Assembly: GCF_009831625.1 (NCBI RefSeq)
Contig: NZ_WUUS01000005.1
Coordinates: 219,905-283,904, forward strand
Reading direction: 5' to 3'
From: Halobaculum saliterrae
GTDB lineage: Archaea; Halobacteriota; Halobacteria; Halobacteriales; Haloferacaceae
Length of the DNA: 64,000 bases
Shown here piece by piece: positions 26,891 to 34,840 of this stretch. Position numbers and translations under genes: made by a program. The notes below the pieces were generated by a model, which saw only the letters and a list, made by a program, of their open reading frames with translations, did no database searches and was not told where the DNA came from. The number at the start of each line of letters is the position of its first letter. The first letter of the stretch is position 1.

Positions 26891-28338
26891 CCGTCCACCT
26901 CCGCGTCCGCGACCGGTTCGCCCACCTCGTCGGCGGTGTCGAACTCGCGCACGTCGGTCACGGCGCCCTCGACGGCCGCGGCGGCGACCATCCCGGGCGA
27001 CATCAGGTGGGTACGTCCCTCGGTGCTCCCCTGGCGACCGACGTAGTTGCGGTTCGAGGAGGACGCACAGACCTCGTCGCCCTCCAGCGCGTCGTCGTTC
27101 ATCGCCAGACACATCGAACAGCCGGCCTCGCGCCACTGGAAGCCGGCGTCCTTGAAGACCTGGTCGATGCCCTCGGCCTCCAGCTTCCGCTTGACCGTGC
27201 CGGAGCCGGGCACCGCGAGCGCGCGCACGTCGTCGTCGACCTCGCGGCCCTTCAGCACCTTCGCGGCCTCGCGGAAGTCGGCGACGCGGCCGTTCGTGCA
27301 GGTACCGAGGAACGCCACGTCGACCTCGTGTCCCTCCATCGTCTCGCCGGGCGTGACCTCGGTGTGGGCCTGCGCGGATTCGGCCGCGTCGGGGTCGCGC
27401 GTCTCGCTCGGCTCCGGCACGGGTTCGTCCACGCCGACGACCTGTTCGGGGTTGGTGCCCCACGACACCTGCGGCGCGAGGTCGTCGGCGTCGACCTCGA
27501 CCCAGTCGTCGTACTGGGCGTCCTCGTCCGAACGGATGGACTCCCAGTACTCCTTTCGCTCCTCGAACTCGTCGCCCTCGGGGGCGAACTCGCGGCCGCG
27601 GAGGTACTCGTAGGTGGTCTCGTCGGGGTTGATGTAGCCCGCGCGGGCGCCGCCCTCGATGGACATGTTGCACACCGCGAGGCGGCCCTCCATGTCGAGG
27701 CTCCGGATCGCCTCGCCGCCGTACTCGTACACGTGGCCGACGCCGCCGTCGACGCCGAGTTCGCGGATCACGTGGAGGATCACGTCCTTGGCGCCGACGC
27801 CGTCGCCGAGCTCGCCGGTCACCTCGACGCGCCGGACGGCCTTCTTGTCGGCCGAGATGGAACCGGTGGCGAACACGTCGCGGATCTGGCTGGTGCCGAT
27901 CCCCATCCCGATGGCGCCGAAGGCGCCGTGGGTCGAGGTGTGGCTGTCGCCGCAGACGACGGTCATCCCCGGCTGGACGAAGCCCAGCTCCGGGCCGACG
28001 ACGTGGGCGATGCCCTGCCGGTCGTCGTCGAGGCCGAAGAAGCGGATGCCCGCGTCCTCGGTGTTGTGTTCCAGGTGGGTGAGCATCTCCTCGGCGCGCT
28101 CGTCCGCGAGCGGGCGCTCTCGCCCCTCGCTCGTCGTCGGGACGATGTGGTCGGTCGTCGCGACGGTACGGTCCGGGAACGCGACCTCCATGTCGCGCTC
28201 GCGCAGCATTCCGAACGCCTGCGGGCTCGTCACCTCGTGGACGAGGTGGAGGCCGATGAACAGCTGGTCCTGTCCGTTCGGCAGGTCCGCCACCTTGTGG
28301 CGCTCCCACACCTTGTCGTACAGCGTTCCTCGGCTCAT
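26887..28338 (-). CDS. leuC: 3-isopropylmalate dehydratase, large subunit
   Basis: A 483-residue LeuC, the [4Fe-4S] aconitase-type subunit. It shows LYDKVWERHKVADLPNGQDQ, LVHEVTSPQAFGML, VCGDSHTSTHGAFGAIGMGI and the cluster cysteines in FLGTCTNGRVADF and AGCSMCLAMNDD, ending with SSNRNYVGRQGS. Length is slightly above the usual 420-470 because of an acidic insertion near residues 290-320. ATG at 28338 is chosen because a strong Shine-Dalgarno GGAGGAG lies five bases before it; a GTG two codons upstream would overlap that site. The preceding 49-codon gene ends two bases before this ATG. Confidence 0.95.
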   Translation of the reverse strand: MSRGTLYDKVWERHKVADLPNGQDQLFIGLHLVHEVTSPQAFGMLRERDMEVAFPDRTVATTDHIVPTTSEGRERPLADERAEEMLTHLEHNTEDAGIRFFGLDDDRQGIAHVVGPELGFVQPGMTVVCGDSHTSTHGAFGAIGMGIGTSQIRDVFATGSISADKKAVRRVEVTGELGDGVGAKDVILHVIRELGVDGGVGHVYEYGGEAIRSLDMEGRLAVCNMSIEGGARAGYINPDETTYEYLRGREFAPEGDEFEERKEYWESIRSDEDAQYDDWVEVDADDLAPQVSWGTNPEQVVGVDEPVPEPSETRDPDAAESAQAHTEVTPGETMEGHEVDVAFLGTCTNGRVADFREAAKVLKGREVDDDVRALAVPGSGTVKRKLEAEGIDQVFKDAGFQWREAGCSMCLAMNDDALEGDEVCASSSNRNYVGRQGSTEGRTHLMSPGMVAAAAVEGAVTDVREFDTADEVGEPVADAEVDG

Positions 28339-28340
28339 GG

Positions 28341-28490
28341 TCACTCCTCCTCGGCGTCGCTGTCGACGTCGTCCCCGCGGGCCCAGACAGCGTTCGCGCT
28401 CGTCTCGGGACCCTCGTGATCCACGTCGGAGATGGTGTCGTCGTCGCGGCCGCCGTCGGTCGCGTCGGTCCCGTCTCGGTCCTCAGTCAT
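28341..28490 (-). CDS. 49-residue acidic protein between ilvC and leuC
   Basis: A 50-codon frame fills the gap between ilvC and leuC exactly. Its ATG overlaps the ilvC stop by eight bases (ATGACTGA, the same overlap as leuD/leuB) and its TGA ends two bases before the leuC ATG. The product starts [18 protein letters not shown], has the non-random core [20 protein letters not shown] and ends [10 protein letters not shown]. Asp plus Glu make up about 19 of 49 residues. I do not recognise a domain. The core with one Trp and one His suggests a short binding motif; a role in ilv/leu enzyme assembly or simply translational relay to leuC is inference. The leuC ribosome site lies inside its last codons. 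Confidence 0.75.
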   Translation of the reverse strand: MTEDRDGTDATDGGRDDDTISDVDHEGPETSANAVWARGDDVDSDAEEE

Positions 28491-29550
28491 CGGCGCGTAC
28501 CTCGGCCTGCTCCTCGTCGGCTGCCGCCTCCGCCTCCTCCCCCTCTCCCCACGCGAACAGCGCGCGCAGGTCCTCGCCCACGTCCTCGATGTCGTGGTTC
28601 TTCTCGGCGTCGCGGAGCTGCGTGTAGGAGGGTCGACCGGCCTGGTTCTCGGCGATCCACTCGCGGGCGAAGGTGCCGTCCTGCACCGCCTCCAGCGTCT
28701 CCTCCATGTTCTCGCGGACGGAGTCGTCGACGATCTCGTCGCCCTTGACGAGCCCGCCGTACTCGGCGGTGTCGGAGACGGAGTCCCACATCTCGCCCAT
28801 CCCCCCTTCGTACATCAGGTCGACGATGAGCTTCAGCTCGTTCAGGCACTCGAAGTACGCCATCTCGCGGGAGTAGCCGTTGTCGACGAGCGTCTCGTAG
28901 CCGTGCTTCACGAGCGAGGTGACGCCGCCGCACAGCACCGCCTGCTCGCCGAAGAGGTCGGACTCGACCTCCTCTTGAAACGTCGTCTCGATGACGCCCG
29001 CGCGGGTGCAGCCGATCGCGTGGGCGTACGCCAGTGCCTCCTCGCGCGCCTCGCCGGTCGCGTCCTGATAGACGGCGAGCAGTCCGGGCGTCCCCTCGTC
29101 GTTCTCGTAGTTGCGCCGCACGAGGTGGCCCGGCGACTTCGGCGCGACCATCGTCACGTCGACGCCCTCCTTCGGGACGATCTGGTTGTAGTGGATGTTG
29201 AAGCCGTGCGCGAACTGGAGAGTGTCGCCCGGCTCGATGCCGTCCTCGATCGCCTCGTAGACGGCCGGTTGAACGGTGTCGGGGACGAGCACGGAGACGA
29301 CGTCCGCCTCCGCCGCGGCGACGTCGGGGGTCTCGACGCGCAGGCCGTCGCTCTCTGCGGCCGCGCGAGAGGAGGAGTTCTCCCGCAGGCCGACGATCAC
29401 GTCGACGCCGGAGTCGTGCAGGTTCTGCGCGTGGGCGTGGCCCTGGCTGCCGTACCCGAGCACGGCCACGGTCTTGCCGTCGATCTGCGAGCGGTCGGCG
29501 TCGTCGTCGTAGTATACTTCGGTGTCGAAGGTGGAATCTGAGTCTGTCAT
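28483..29550 (-). CDS. ilvC: Ketol-acid reductoisomerase (NADP-type fold)
   Basis: A 355-residue class I KARI. It isomerises and reduces acetolactate or acetohydroxybutyrate for valine, leucine and isoleucine. The Rossmann motif is [20 protein letters not shown], followed by the cofactor loop [14 protein letters not shown] with several serines, which usually fits NADPH. Metal and substrate segments are [37 protein letters not shown] and the C-terminal [20 protein letters not shown]. The acidic tail of about 25 residues is a halophilic addition. It follows ilvN by 24 bases and overlaps the next small gene. Confidence 0.96.
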   Translation of the reverse strand: MTDSDSTFDTEVYYDDDADRSQIDGKTVAVLGYGSQGHAHAQNLHDSGVDVIVGLRENSSSRAAAESDGLRVETPDVAAAEADVVSVLVPDTVQPAVYEAIEDGIEPGDTLQFAHGFNIHYNQIVPKEGVDVTMVAPKSPGHLVRRNYENDEGTPGLLAVYQDATGEAREEALAYAHAIGCTRAGVIETTFQEEVESDLFGEQAVLCGGVTSLVKHGYETLVDNGYSREMAYFECLNELKLIVDLMYEGGMGEMWDSVSDTAEYGGLVKGDEIVDDSVRENMEETLEAVQDGTFAREWIAENQAGRPSYTQLRDAEKNHDIEDVGEDLRALFAWGEGEEAEAAADEEQAEVRADD

Positions 29551-29574
29551 CGTTGTCGTGTCTCGTGTGTGTCG

Positions 29575-30366
29575 TCAGTCGTCGTAGTTGGTGAACTCGT
29601 CGTCGTCGGTCGACCCCGCCGAGTGGCCCGGCTCCTCGCCGGGCGTCGTCGGGGAGTCCCCCCGCTCCAGCGCCGTCTGGCCGGTCCGGGCGATCTCGAT
29701 GATGCCGAACTGGTCGAACGCGTCGATCGCGTCGTCGATCGTGTTCTCGTCGCCGGTGATCTGCACCGTGATGGTGCGCGGCCCGGCGTCGAGCGTCTGC
29801 CCGTCGTACATCGAGGTGATCGCGTGGACCTTGTCGGGCTCCTCGCCGCGCACCTTCAGCAGCACGAGCTCGGCGGCGACGGCGTCCTCGCTCAGCTCGC
29901 CCACCGCGATGACGGGCGTGAGCTTCGCGAGCTGCTTCTTCGCCTGCTCGATGCCGGCCTCGGTCTCCTCGACGACGAGCGTGATCCGCGAGTGGCCCTC
30001 GACGGTCGTCGGACCGACCGTCAGGCTCTCGATGTTGAACTGTCGCCGCCGGAACAGTCCCGCGGCGCGCGCGAGCACGCCGGGTTCGTCCTCGACGAGC
30101 GCCGAGACGGTCGCCCGGCGCGTCGGCTCGGGCCCGTGGTCGGGCTCCTTTCGGACGCCGTGTTCGTCGCGACGGCCGGTCGGGTGCGGACGGTCCTCGG
30201 GAGTCGGTCCCGCCAACCCCGTCTCGGGCGCGTCGCCGCCGGCGGGACGGGCGTGTTCCGCGATCGGCGACTCCGCCGGGTGGTCGGTGCCACCGTCGGT
30301 GGCGGGCTCCTCGGGGGAGCGATCGTCCTCGTCTCCGGGTCGGTCTCCGTCGACGTCGCCGGTCAT
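29575..30366 (-). CDS. ilvN: Acetolactate synthase, small regulatory subunit
   Basis: A 263-residue regulatory subunit. It stimulates IlvB and gives feedback control by branched-chain amino acids. The ACT domain begins RRATVSALVEDEPGVLARAA and continues GLFRRRQFNIESLTVGPT, followed by the second domain ELVLLKVRGEEPDKVHAITS and TITVQITGDENTIDDAIDAF. About 80 residues of acidic, Pro-rich low-complexity sequence precede the ACT domain, and the tail is also disordered; ordinary IlvN is 160-190 residues. ATG shares four bases (ATGA) with the ilvB stop, so the subunits are translationally coupled. Start choice within the long extension is uncertain. Confidence 0.92.
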   Translation of the reverse strand: MTGDVDGDRPGDEDDRSPEEPATDGGTDHPAESPIAEHARPAGGDAPETGLAGPTPEDRPHPTGRRDEHGVRKEPDHGPEPTRRATVSALVEDEPGVLARAAGLFRRRQFNIESLTVGPTTVEGHSRITLVVEETEAGIEQAKKQLAKLTPVIAVGELSEDAVAAELVLLKVRGEEPDKVHAITSMYDGQTLDAGPRTITVQITGDENTIDDAIDAFDQFGIIEIARTGQTALERGDSPTTPGEEPGHSAGSTDDDEFTNYDD

Positions 30367-32207
30367 AACTGGTCCTCCGCGAGCGCGAACTGACCGTTCG
30401 CCGCGCCGCTGGCGACCATCGGGTAGACGTTCTCCTCGGGGTCGATGTGGGCGTCGACGACCGAGGGCCCGTCGTAGGCGAGCGCCGCCTCGACGACGTC
30501 CTCCACGTCGTCGTACTCGTCGATCCGGAAGCCCTTCGCGCCGAACGCCTCCGCGAGCGTGTCGAACTCCGGCATCCAGTCGTACTGGGAGGCCATGTGG
30601 TTGCCCTCGAAGAAGGCGTCCTGCCACTGGCGGACCATCCCGATGTACTCGTTGTTGAGGACGACGACGGTGATGTCGAGGTCCTCGCGGACGGCGACCG
30701 ACAGCTCCTGGATCGTCATCAGGAACGAGCCGTCGCCCTCGAAGCTGATCACCTCGCGGTCGTCGTCGGCCGCGACGCGGGCGCCGATGGCGCCGGGCAG
30801 GCCGTAGCCCATGGTTCCCAGGCCGTGCGAGGAGACGAAGGTGCGCGGCTCGCGGTACGTCCAGTACTGGGCGGCCCACATCTGGTGTTGGCCGACGCCG
30901 GTGGTCACGTACGCGTCGTCGTCCATCGCGGCGTCGAACGCCTCGACGACGAACTGCGGCTTCACCGGCTCGTCGGGGTCGATGGCGTAGTCCATCGGGT
31001 ACCGCTCGCGCCACTCGTCACACTGGGCGCGCCACGACTCGGTGTCGGGGGCGTCCCCGTAGCCGATGGCGGCGTCGAGCTGGTCGAGGACCGTCGCGGC
31101 GTCGCCGACGACCGGGTAGTCAGCGTGGACGTTCTTCGAGATCTCGGCGGGGTCGATGTCGACGTGGACGACCTCCGCCTCGGGGGCGAACGTGTCGACG
31201 CCGCCGGTGAGGCGGTCGTCGAAGCGTGTCCCCACGGCGATCAGGCAGTCGGTGTGCGTGATCGCCATGTTGGCGTAGCCGGTGCCGTGCATGCCCGCCC
31301 ACGAGAGGCAGAGGTCGTCGTCCTCGGGGAAGCTCCCGATGCCGGGCATCGTCGTCACGACCGGGATCTCGAACTCGCGGGCGAACGCCCGCGCCTGCTC
31401 GGTCGCGTCGCCCTTGATAACGCCGCCGCCGAACAGACAGAGGGGGCGCTCGGCGTCCTGAATCGCGCGCGCGGCCGCCTCGACCTGCTCCTCGTCGGCC
31501 TCGAGGTCGGGGACGGCGCGATCCGGCGCCGTGGGCTCGCCGACCGGACGGTCGGTCTCGCCGAAGGTCACGTCCTTCGGCAGGTCGACCAGGGTCGGCC
31601 CGGGTCGGCCGGTGTTCGCGAGCGCGAACGCCTCGCCGACGGTGCTGCCGACCTCGTCGGAGTCGCTCGCGAAGTAGTTGTGCTTCGTGATAGGCGCGGT
31701 GACGCCGACGGTGTCGGTCTCCTGGAAGGCGTCGGAGCCGACCATGTCGGAGGGCACCTGCCCCGTCAGCGCGAGCATCGCGTCCGAGTCCATCGACGCG
31801 TCGGCGATGCCGGTTACGAGGTTCGTCGCGCCCGGTCCCGAGGTCGCCATGCAGACGCCTGGGTCGCCGCGGACGATGCCGTAGGCGTCGGCGGCGTGGA
31901 CGGCACCCTGCTCGTGGGCCATCGTCACGTGGTCCACCGTCGACGCCGACAGCGCGTCGTACACGGGCATGATCGCCCCGCCCTGCACGCCGAAGGCCGT
32001 CTCGACGCCCGCGGCTTCGAGCGCGGCGACGACCGCCTCGGCGCCCGAGCCGGGCGCGCGCGTCGCGGCCTCCTCGCGTGCCGCGGCCTCCTCCTCGGCC
32101 GTATCCGTGCCGTCCGCCGCCTCGGGTCGCTCCTGTTCGTCGTCGGTTCGCCCCTCGGCGTCGCCCCCCTCGGGCGACGCGGCGTCGGGGGTCGCTGGCT
32201 CGCTCAT
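30363..32207 (-). CDS. ilvB: Acetolactate synthase, large catalytic subunit
   Basis: A 614-residue ThDP enzyme. It joins two pyruvates, or pyruvate and 2-oxobutyrate, in the first common step of branched-chain amino acid synthesis. The catalytic Glu is in TMAHEQGAVHAADAYGI, the FAD-binding middle part contains GTRFDDRLTGGVDTF, and the ThDP/Mg site is GDGSFLMTIQELSVAVREDL through VVVLNNEYIGMV. An acidic extension of about 50 residues precedes the conserved start APGSGAEAVVAALEAAGVET. ATG at 32207 has a GGAGG ribosome site six bases upstream, which fits a leadered transcript; the leader carries the short Val/Leu/Ile-rich frame described separately. Confidence 0.96.
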   Translation of the reverse strand: MSEPATPDAASPEGGDAEGRTDDEQERPEAADGTDTAEEEAAAREEAATRAPGSGAEAVVAALEAAGVETAFGVQGGAIMPVYDALSASTVDHVTMAHEQGAVHAADAYGIVRGDPGVCMATSGPGATNLVTGIADASMDSDAMLALTGQVPSDMVGSDAFQETDTVGVTAPITKHNYFASDSDEVGSTVGEAFALANTGRPGPTLVDLPKDVTFGETDRPVGEPTAPDRAVPDLEADEEQVEAAARAIQDAERPLCLFGGGVIKGDATEQARAFAREFEIPVVTTMPGIGSFPEDDDLCLSWAGMHGTGYANMAITHTDCLIAVGTRFDDRLTGGVDTFAPEAEVVHVDIDPAEISKNVHADYPVVGDAATVLDQLDAAIGYGDAPDTESWRAQCDEWRERYPMDYAIDPDEPVKPQFVVEAFDAAMDDDAYVTTGVGQHQMWAAQYWTYREPRTFVSSHGLGTMGYGLPGAIGARVAADDDREVISFEGDGSFLMTIQELSVAVREDLDITVVVLNNEYIGMVRQWQDAFFEGNHMASQYDWMPEFDTLAEAFGAKGFRIDEYDDVEDVVEAALAYDGPSVVDAHIDPEENVYPMVASGAANGQFALAEDQL

Positions 32208-32293
32208 CGTCGGTGTCCTCCGTCCGTGTGTGTCATTCGTTCGCGGTCGGTGATCGCTGGTCGCTGGTCGGTCGCCGTCGATACGTGTCTCGG

Positions 32294-32383
32294 GCGTCGT
32301 CGGTACGTCGGTCGGGTTGGGGTGATATGGGGGCGCTTACGCCCCTACGATACCCGCGATCCCGGCGAGAAGGGCGACGACGC
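32294..32383 (-). promoter_or_regulatory. Candidate attenuator structure in the ilvB leader
   Basis: Two structures can be drawn on the minus-strand transcript. The local hairpin has arms GGGGCG and CGCCCC at 32345-32330 with loop UAAG, which contains the stop codon of the leader frame. A longer-range 9-bp pairing joins GCGUCGUCG at 32383-32375, which covers the Val-Val codons of the leader peptide, to CGACGACGC at 32302-32294, enclosing the hairpin. No U-run follows, so this is not a classical intrinsic terminator. GACGACG-type words are common in this genome, so the long-range pair could be chance. Confidence 0.5.
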
Positions 32384-32432
32384 GCTCGGCGGACGCCGGG
32401 CGAACGGCGGTCGGCGCGGGTCGCGTCGTCAT
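32337..32432 (-). CDS. 31-residue leader peptide rich in Val/Leu/Ile upstream of ilvB
   Basis: An ATG at 32432 opens a 31-codon frame ending in TAA at 32337. The first half is MTTRPAPTAVRPASAE; the second is RVVALLAGIAGIVGA, in which 7 of the last 14 residues are Val, Leu or Ile. A TTATAT box centred about 29 bases upstream puts the likely transcript start at or next to the ATG, so it would be translated as a leaderless message. The stop codon sits in the loop of a perfect GC hairpin, about 130 bases before the ilvB ATG. Composition and position match ilv leader peptides of bacteria by analogy. The hydrophobic half could instead be a tiny membrane helix. Confidence 0.6.
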   Translation of the reverse strand: MTTRPAPTAVRPASAERVVALLAGIAGIVGA

Positions 32433-32457
32433 CTCGCCGCGAGGTATCCGCTCGGCA

Positions 32458-32464
32458 CATATAA
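32458..32464 (-). promoter_or_regulatory. TATA box of the ilvB operon
   Basis: On the minus strand the sequence reads GGTTATATGTGCC, the only strong TATA-like box between the leuA stop and ilvB. With archaeal spacing of 25-28 bases the transcript would begin at about 32432-32435, leaving a leader of about 225 bases before ilvB. It implies that ilvBNC-leuCDB has its own promoter distinct from leuA. Confidence 0.65.
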
Positions 32465-32540
32465 CCGTGACGCGGATGGCAACGATTGCGGCCCGCCGGC
32501 GGTGCCGGCGATCGCCCGTCGGCGTCGCACCCGTGGCCGG

Positions 32541-33786
32541 TCAGACGCGCGCCTCCCGCTCCCGGTCGTCCTCGGGGTCGTCCATCTCGGCCACGCCCTC
32601 CTCGCGGGCGAACCGGCGCACGTCCGACATGGTCACGCGTCCCTCGGCGCCGGCGTCCTTCACGCGGCGGGTGATGGCGCGCACCTCCGACTCCGTGGGG
32701 TCGAAGCCGGCGTCGGTCAGCCGCTCGCGGACCGAGTGGGTGCCGGTGTGTTTCCCCATCACGAGTTCGCGGGTCGCGCCGACCATCTCGGGGGTCATGA
32801 CGCCCGGCTCGAACGTGTCGCTGTTCTCGATGACGCCGGCGGCGTGGATGCCGGACTCGTGGCTGAAGGCGTTGCGCCCCACCACGGGCTTGTTCGGCGG
32901 CACCGCGATGTCGCTAGCCTGCTCGACCATGCGCGACACCTCCGTGATCATGGTCGTGTCGACGCCGGTGTCGGCGTCGTACAGCGACTCGGCGGCCATG
33001 ACGACCTCCTCGAGCGCGGCGTTTCCGGCGCGCTCGCCGATGCCGTTGACCGACACCTGCACCTGGTCGGCGCCGGCCTCCACGCCGGCCAGCGCGTTCG
33101 CGCCGGCCAGCCCGAAGTCGTCGTGGGTGTGGACGTCGACGCCGGCGTCGGTGTGGTCGGTCACGACCTCGATCAGGTCGCCGAAGCGTCGCGGCGTCGC
33201 CACCCCGCAGGTGTCGGGGATGTTGATCCAGTCGACGCCGACCTCGTCGACGGCCTCGATCACCTCGACCAGGAACGACTCCTGTGTTCGGGTGGCGTCC
33301 ATCGGGGAGAACATCACCTCCGCGCCCGAGTCCTTGGCCATCTCGACGGCCTCGACCGCCCGCTGTTTCACCTCCTCGCGGGTGGCGTGCATCGAGTCCT
33401 CGATCTGTACGTCGCTCGTGGAGACGAACGTGTGGATCATCCCGACCCCCGAGTCGATGGCGGCCTGAATGTCCTTCTCGACCACGCGGGCGAGCCCGCA
33501 GACGGTCGTGTCGGTCGACTCCGCGATGTCGCTGACGGCCTCGAACTCCGCGTCGGAGTTGACCGGGAAGCCCGCCTCGATGACGGACACGCCCAGCTCG
33601 TCGAGCGCCGCGGCTATCTCTCGTTTCTCCTCGTAGTCGAACGACGTGCGCGGCGACTGCTCGCCGTCGCGAAGCGTCGTGTCGAAGATACGGACAGAAT
33701 CGAACTCGTCAGTTGCACTCAGTGTGCCCTGGAAGAACCCGTTCCGCCGGACTGGTTACCGACGAGTCCTGATTATGGGACATCAT
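32541..33786 (-). CDS. leuA: 2-isopropylmalate synthase / citramalate synthase family, with apparent +1 frameshift near the start
   Basis: A DRE-TIM condensing enzyme that starts the leucine (or citramalate) route. The main frame holds SVRIFDTTLRDGEQSPRTSF with the catalytic Arg-Asp, DVHTHDDFGLAGANALAG with the metal His pair, and NAFSHESGIHAAG. It lacks the C-terminal LeuA regulatory domain. No ATG, GTG or TTG in this frame lies upstream of the FDTTLRDGEQ motif; the first is GTG at 33590, inside the barrel. A leaderless ATG pair at 33786/33783 opens a frame reading MSHNQDSSVTSPAER and is out of phase by one base at a GGG run (33738-33740). Removing one G gives a continuous protein of about 413 residues. 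Sequencing error, mutation or programmed shift cannot be separated here. Confidence 0.88.
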
Positions 33787-33807
33787 CCCATGGGAGGAGA
33801 GAGCTCA

Positions 33808-33815
33808 TTGTAAAG
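33808..33815 (-). promoter_or_regulatory. TATA box of leuA
   Basis: The minus strand reads CTTTACAA here, centred about 26 bases upstream of the ATG pair at 33786/33783. That spacing predicts a leaderless transcript starting on the ATG and is the main reason for placing the leuA start there despite the frame break. Confidence 0.55.
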
Positions 33816-34082
33816 CGTTGTGGTCGGACAGGTCGCCGCCGCCGCGACGATCCGTTGCGACCGTTCGATCGGACCGTGATCGCATGACTGCGTCGACTAC
33901 CCATCGAACACTATTCTTAGTACCTCCTAATACACATGGTATTGACGGATGGAGGGATCTGCGTCGTCGGACCGACACCCGATACGGGAGGGTCGCGCTC
34001 GCGAGAACCGGGCCCGGTGGAGTCGAACAGAACTCCGACCGCGGACCGAACCCTTTTGAAAGCACACGCCGTGGGCCGCGAT

Positions 34083-34373
34083 ATGAGCGATTTCGGGCTC
34101 GACCTCCGCGACGCGGAGGAGATGATCGAGTCGGAGGGGACGGTGGGGGACGTGGTCCTCGGGGTGCTCGACGGGGAGACCGAGCCCGAGCACTGGGTGC
34201 GCAACGTGGAGTACGGCAACGTGCTCGTGCTCGCCGTCGACGGGGACCTGAACGAGCGGGCCGCCGGCTTCGCGCGCGAAGTGAAGGACATGGGCGGGGA
34301 GCTGACCCACTTCCGGGGCTTTCTCGTCGTCTCCCCGCCGGGCGTCGACGTCGACACCGAGAAGTTGAGCTGA
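34083..34373 (+). CDS. Conserved haloarchaeal DUF5779-type protein
   Basis: A 96-residue soluble protein: MSDFGLDLRDAEEMIESEGT, then VGDVVLGVLDGETEPEHWVR, YGNVLVLAVDGDLNERAAGF and a C-terminal GGELTHFRGFLVVSPPGVDV. I recognise it as the haloarchaeal family DUF5779, with no known role. ATG at 34083 is preferred because the conserved domain begins there and a CTTTTGAAAG box lies about 27 bases upstream; an in-frame ATG at 33936 would add 49 unrelated residues. It is divergent from leuA across about 300 bases, which hold A/T-rich patches (ATTCTTAGTAC, CCTAATAC) but no gene I can support. Confidence 0.82.
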   Translation: MSDFGLDLRDAEEMIESEGTVGDVVLGVLDGETEPEHWVRNVEYGNVLVLAVDGDLNERAAGFAREVKDMGGELTHFRGFLVVSPPGVDVDTEKLS

Positions 34374-34522
34374 GCGTTCGCGGCCGTTCTCGGGGCTCGG
34401 ACCCGTCAGGCGACGACCCCGGGAAGCGGTCGGTGCACAAGTTGGCCCCGGTACACGTTGAAGAGCCCTCATGACACCTATGTTCGTCCGACCGGAAGGG
34501 ATCGAACGTCGACGGGATTCCG

Positions 34523-34840
34523 ATGATCGAGCGCATTTGGCACGGATGGACGACCCCGGAAAAGGCGGACGAGTACGAGCGGCTCCTGAGAGAGGAGATC
34601 GTTCCGAGCTTCGCTGACAAGGACATAGACGGCTATCGTGGGTTTCGGATGTTGCGTCGGTCACACCCGGAGGAGGTCGAGTTCGTCACGATCATGCGGT
34701 TCGAATCGATCGACTCGGTGAAGGAGTTCGCGGGCGAACGGTACGAGGACGCTCACGTGCCTCCGGAGGCCCGTGAAGTACTCGCGAGGTTCGACGAGCA
34801 CGCTCAGCACTACGAGGTGAGAGAGCAGGTAGAGTACTAG
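34523..34840 (+). CDS. Antibiotic-biosynthesis-monooxygenase-like (ABM/dimeric alpha-beta) protein
   Basis: A 105-residue protein with the ferredoxin-like dimeric alpha/beta pattern: IERIWHGWTTPEKADEYERL, GYRGFRMLRRSHPEEVEFVT, MRFESIDSVKEFAGERYEDA and a final HAQHYEVREQVEY. This is the layout of ABM-type domains, which include heme-degrading and quinol monooxygenases but also many non-enzymatic members. No catalytic signature is clear. GC content is visibly lower than in the flanking genes, so it may be a recent arrival. No close partner gene; the next 420 bases are empty. Confidence 0.72.
   Translation: MIERIWHGWTTPEKADEYERLLREEIVPSFADKDIDGYRGFRMLRRSHPEEVEFVTIMRFESIDSVKEFAGERYEDAHVPPEAREVLARFDEHAQHYEVREQVEY

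Noticed and set aside
33709..33783. The 24-residue frame before leuA as a leucine-sensing leader peptide
   Set aside because: It contains only three Val/Leu residues and aligns better as the displaced N-terminus of LeuA. It remains possible only if the frame break is shown to be genuine and conserved.
30447..33887. An 1146-codon plus-strand frame across ilvB and leuA
   Set aside because: It is the mirror of the ilvB/leuA coding frames; its product has no recognisable domain and biased composition.
33936..34082. Upstream ATG start for the DUF5779-type protein
   Set aside because: It would add 49 residues unrelated to the family; the inner ATG has a well-placed A/T-rich box.
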